The translations under genes were made by a program, and so were the position numbers. Positions 33,532-34,974 of a DNA stretch of 34,974 bases are shown piece after piece. The number at the start of each line of letters is the position of its first letter. Position 1 is the first letter of the stretch. The DNA is from Flavobacteriaceae bacterium (GTDB lineage Bacteria; Bacteroidota; Bacteroidia; Flavobacteriales; Flavobacteriaceae). Where the stretch lies: positions 1 to 34,974 of the forward strand of contig JAUXGV010000005.1 of NCBI GenBank assembly GCA_030621915.1, read 5' to 3'. The notes below the pieces were generated by a model. The model made no database searches and was not told the origin of the DNA. It worked only from the letters and a program-made list of their open reading frames with translations.

Positions 33532-34020
33532 TTAGCGGTTCATGTTTCTAAATTTAACAAAGCTATAGTCATACTTATTTTTTTCATCCGATTCAAAATC
33601 TGTTCGAGAAATTTCTTTCCAATTTGATGCGTCAAATTCAGGAAAAAAGGCATCCGCATCAAATTCATGATGAACAAATGTTAAATCCAATTCATCTGCA
33701 ATATTCATGGCTTGCCTATAAATTTCAGCTCCACCAAGTATATATGGATTGTCATCAGTTTTGGCTTTTTCCAAGGCCTCATTTAAAGAATTTACCACGA
33801 TACAATTCTCAGCCTTAAAACTTTTATTTCTTGTAATAATTATGGTAGTTCTATTGGGTAAAGGATTACCTAATGATTCGTAAGTTTTTCTTCCCATTAT
33901 AATATGATGACCATAAGTAACTTCTTTGAATCGTTTCAAATCAGCGGGTAAGTGCCATATCAATTTGTTGTTTTTGCCAAGTGCATTATTCTTGGCAATC
34001 GCTGCAATAATTGTAATCAT
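33532..34020 (-). CDS. folA: Dihydrofolate reductase
   Basis: The 162-residue enzyme reduces dihydrofolate to tetrahydrofolate with NADPH. The start chosen is the ATG at 34020, which gives ITIIAAIAKNNALGKNNKL. The open frame to 34086 only adds a part that lies inside the upstream gene. LIWHLPADLKRFK holds the catalytic acid at Asp27, the same numbering as E. coli. IIMGRKTYESLG and PYILGGAEIY bind NADPH. It is the last gene of a minus-strand group, 10 bp after the 2TM gene, and is convergent with the GNAT gene. folK, another folate gene, is 2.5 kb away. Confidence 0.96.
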   Translation of the reverse strand: MITIIAAIAKNNALGKNNKLIWHLPADLKRFKEVTYGHHIIMGRKTYESLGNPLPNRTTIIITRNKSFKAENCIVVNSLNEALEKAKTDDNPYILGGAEIYRQAMNIADELDLTFVHHEFDADAFFPEFDASNWKEISRTDFESDEKNKYDYSFVKFRNMNR

Positions 34021-34030
34021 GAATTGGAAT

Positions 34031-34399
34031 TCAAGAATTAATTTCTTTTTCAGAACTATCGCGAGTAAAAGCACCATCTTTTTCAAGTGACTTTTCTAGT
34101 TCTTCAACTTTGTTTTGATGTTTTCGGATTAGCTTTTCTGTTTCCAAACGAACCCATTCTTTTCCAAAAAATCGATTCATAAAAAAAACATTGATAAAAT
34201 GAACGATCAAGATAAATATCCAAATAAAAATAATCCATACAAACCAATCGTATTCTGGTTTGAATTCGATAACCTTATTTAAAATTACAAAGAATAAGGA
34301 ACCAACCAAAAACAATATAAAATGAAAATATAATCGTTTTTTTTGCTTGATTCGTTTTCTTGCCTTTTCGTGTAGCGCGTATGTATCGTTTTCTTTCAA
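34031..34399 (-). CDS. 2TM-domain membrane protein
   Basis: The 122-residue protein has a basic N-terminus (ARKRIKQKKRLYFHF), two membrane helices (about 27-42 and 52-72) joined by a short loop with EYDW, and a charged helical C-terminus. HEKARKRIKQKKRLYFHFI and FGKEWVRLETEKLI are typical of the 2TM family (PF13239), which is common in Bacteroidetes and sometimes fused to LytTR or histidine kinase parts. Here it stands alone; function unknown. It is 10 bp before folA and 15 bp after the small acidic gene, so all three are probably one operon. Confidence 0.85.
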   Translation of the reverse strand: MKENDTYALHEKARKRIKQKKRLYFHFILFLVGSLFFVILNKVIEFKPEYDWFVWIIFIWIFILIVHFINVFFMNRFFGKEWVRLETEKLIRKHQNKVEELEKSLEKDGAFTRDSSEKEINS

Positions 34400-34414
34400 A
34401 TACTTAAATTTTAA

Positions 34415-34624
34415 TTACATATCTTTTACCCATTCCTTGATATATTCAGTAAAATCAGGAGTGTCTTTACCTTCATCTTCATGGGTCAAATCCAAATCTT
34501 TAATTTTCTTAGTGTAATATTTATCCGAAGCATCCAAAAAATCCTGGATATATTGTAATAAAACTTCATCTTCAATTCCATTGATCTTTTGTAAAATCTT
34601 ATTTTTTAACTCCTTTGAATTCAT
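34415..34624 (-). CDS. Small acidic protein of unknown function
   Basis: The protein has 69 residues with no signal peptide or membrane segment. The first 35 residues look helical (MNSKELKNKILQKING, then EDEVLLQYIQDFLDA), and the rest is acidic with a HEDEGKD stretch. The N-terminal pattern recalls some small antitoxin-like proteins, but no toxin gene follows, so I do not call it an antitoxin. That it is real is supported by a near-consensus promoter upstream and tight spacing to the 2TM gene. Confidence 0.6.
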   Translation of the reverse strand: MNSKELKNKILQKINGIEDEVLLQYIQDFLDASDKYYTKKIKDLDLTHEDEGKDTPDFTEYIKEWVKDM

Positions 34625-34687
34625 AATATATTATTTAGGATCAATATTTAAATCTGAACTAATTGGCCTTAATATAGAAGGCATTCA

Positions 34688-34718
34688 CAAAATTATAATC
34701 TTTATATGAATAATCAAA
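34688..34718 (-). promoter_or_regulatory. Promoter of the small acidic gene-2TM-folA operon
   Basis: On the minus strand TTTG (34718-34715), a 19-nt spacer and TAATTTTG (34695-34688) give a full match to the Bacteroidetes consensus. The predicted leader before the ATG at 34624 is about 57 nt. Confidence 0.75.
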
Positions 34719-34736
34719 GTAATTTATTAAATTCGA

Positions 34737-34974
34737 TTAATTTTTTTCTGTTTCAACAATAAAGCCTATAGGTAGTGTAAACCGAACTTTAACCTGTTTT
34801 CCTCTTTGAATTCCAGGAGCGGAATATTTTGGTATTGCTCTAATAAGTCTGGTAGCTTCTGTTACAAAAGGTTCATAATCGTTTCCCTTTGTTTTTATAT
34901 CAGTAATATGCCCTTTTAAATCAATGACAAAAGAGACATAAACATTATATTGACCCTCAGGTAAATTTGTTTTT
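34737..34974 (-). CDS. TonB C-terminal domain protein, 5' part missing
   Basis: A frame of 78 codons enters from the right edge and ends at the TAA at 34737-34739. It reads NLPEGQYNVYVSFVIDLKG, then PFVTEATRLIRAIPKYSAPG and KQVKVRFTLPIGFIVE. The pattern of strand, helix with paired basic residues, PKYSPG-like turn and final strand VRFTLPI is that of the TonB C-terminal domain found in Bacteroidetes energy transducers. It could be a true TonB that powers outer-membrane receptors or a larger protein with this module at its end. The missing part decides. Its stop codon is 19 bp before the downstream promoter. Confidence 0.8.
   Translation of the reverse strand, partial: KTNLPEGQYNVYVSFVIDLKGHITDIKTKGNDYEPFVTEATRLIRAIPKYSAPGIQRGKQVKVRFTLPIGFIVETEKN

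Noticed and set aside
34415-34624. Antitoxin of a toxin-antitoxin pair
   Set aside because: The neighbours are a 2TM membrane protein and DHFR; no toxin-like frame is adjacent.
1-34974. CRISPR array, tRNA, rRNA or riboswitch
   Set aside because: No regularly spaced direct repeats, no cloverleaf or rRNA-like blocks, and no known riboswitch core were seen while reading the intergenic regions by eye; a covariance-model search was not possible.

Overview
The window looks like chromosomal core genome of a low-GC (roughly one third GC by eye) member of the Bacteroidetes, most likely the Flavobacteriaceae. The reasons are the gliding genes gldB and gldC, a PorG/DUF6089 protein of the type IX secretion apparatus, a FolK fused to a deoxynucleoside kinase, a DnaG with the flavobacterial zinc-less N-terminus, and the near absence of Shine-Dalgarno sites. 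Instead, many genes are preceded by a TAnnTTTG -7 box, sometimes with a TTG/TTTG -33 box. I see no prophage, CRISPR array, tRNA, rRNA or complete insertion sequence.

Layout. 1-5.7 kb holds loosely packed single genes: a dipeptidyl-peptidase III lipoprotein cut by the left edge, an SRPBCC/GyrI-like protein, the DNA repair glycosylase Tag, a GreA-like protein, an Nfu-type Fe-S carrier and a gamma-carbonic-anhydrase-like protein. Nfu and the latter are divergent and are separated by a long palindromic, MITE-like element. 5.7-13.1 kb is a minus-strand envelope cluster read CBS protein, nadK, porG, uppS, bamA, ompH, ompH, closed by a strong two-way terminator. It combines NADP supply, T9SS, undecaprenyl-phosphate synthesis and outer-membrane protein assembly. 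13.2-21.1 kb is mostly plus-strand housekeeping: pdxJ, a broken dinB, an alpha/beta hydrolase, a small membrane protein, tig, clpP, clpX and dnaG. The order tig-clpP-clpX couples a ribosome chaperone with the Clp protease.

21.1-24.7 kb holds a three-gene lipid-linked glycosylation set: a flippase-like protein and a polyprenyl-phosphate GT2 on the minus strand, and a divergent GT-C glycosyltransferase. 24.7-29.9 kb has nadE, then gldB, gldC and a large lipoprotein made of a YVTN-type propeller and a phosphoesterase. 29.9-33.5 kb has the folK-dNK fusion divergent from sppA and a GNAT acetyltransferase. 33.5-35 kb is a minus-strand group with folA (DHFR), a 2TM protein and a small acidic protein under a near-consensus promoter, followed by the end of a tonB-like gene cut by the right edge. 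Two folate genes, folK and folA, therefore lie close together.

The most notable observations are: the palindromic element; seven or eight tandem decapeptides in the N-terminal extension of BamA; a DnaG that has lost all four zinc ligands; the FolK-dNK fusion; a fresh-looking dinB pseudogene; a TTG start on gldB; and a dnaG terminator inside the 3' end of the opposing gene. I found no convincing wholly new system.
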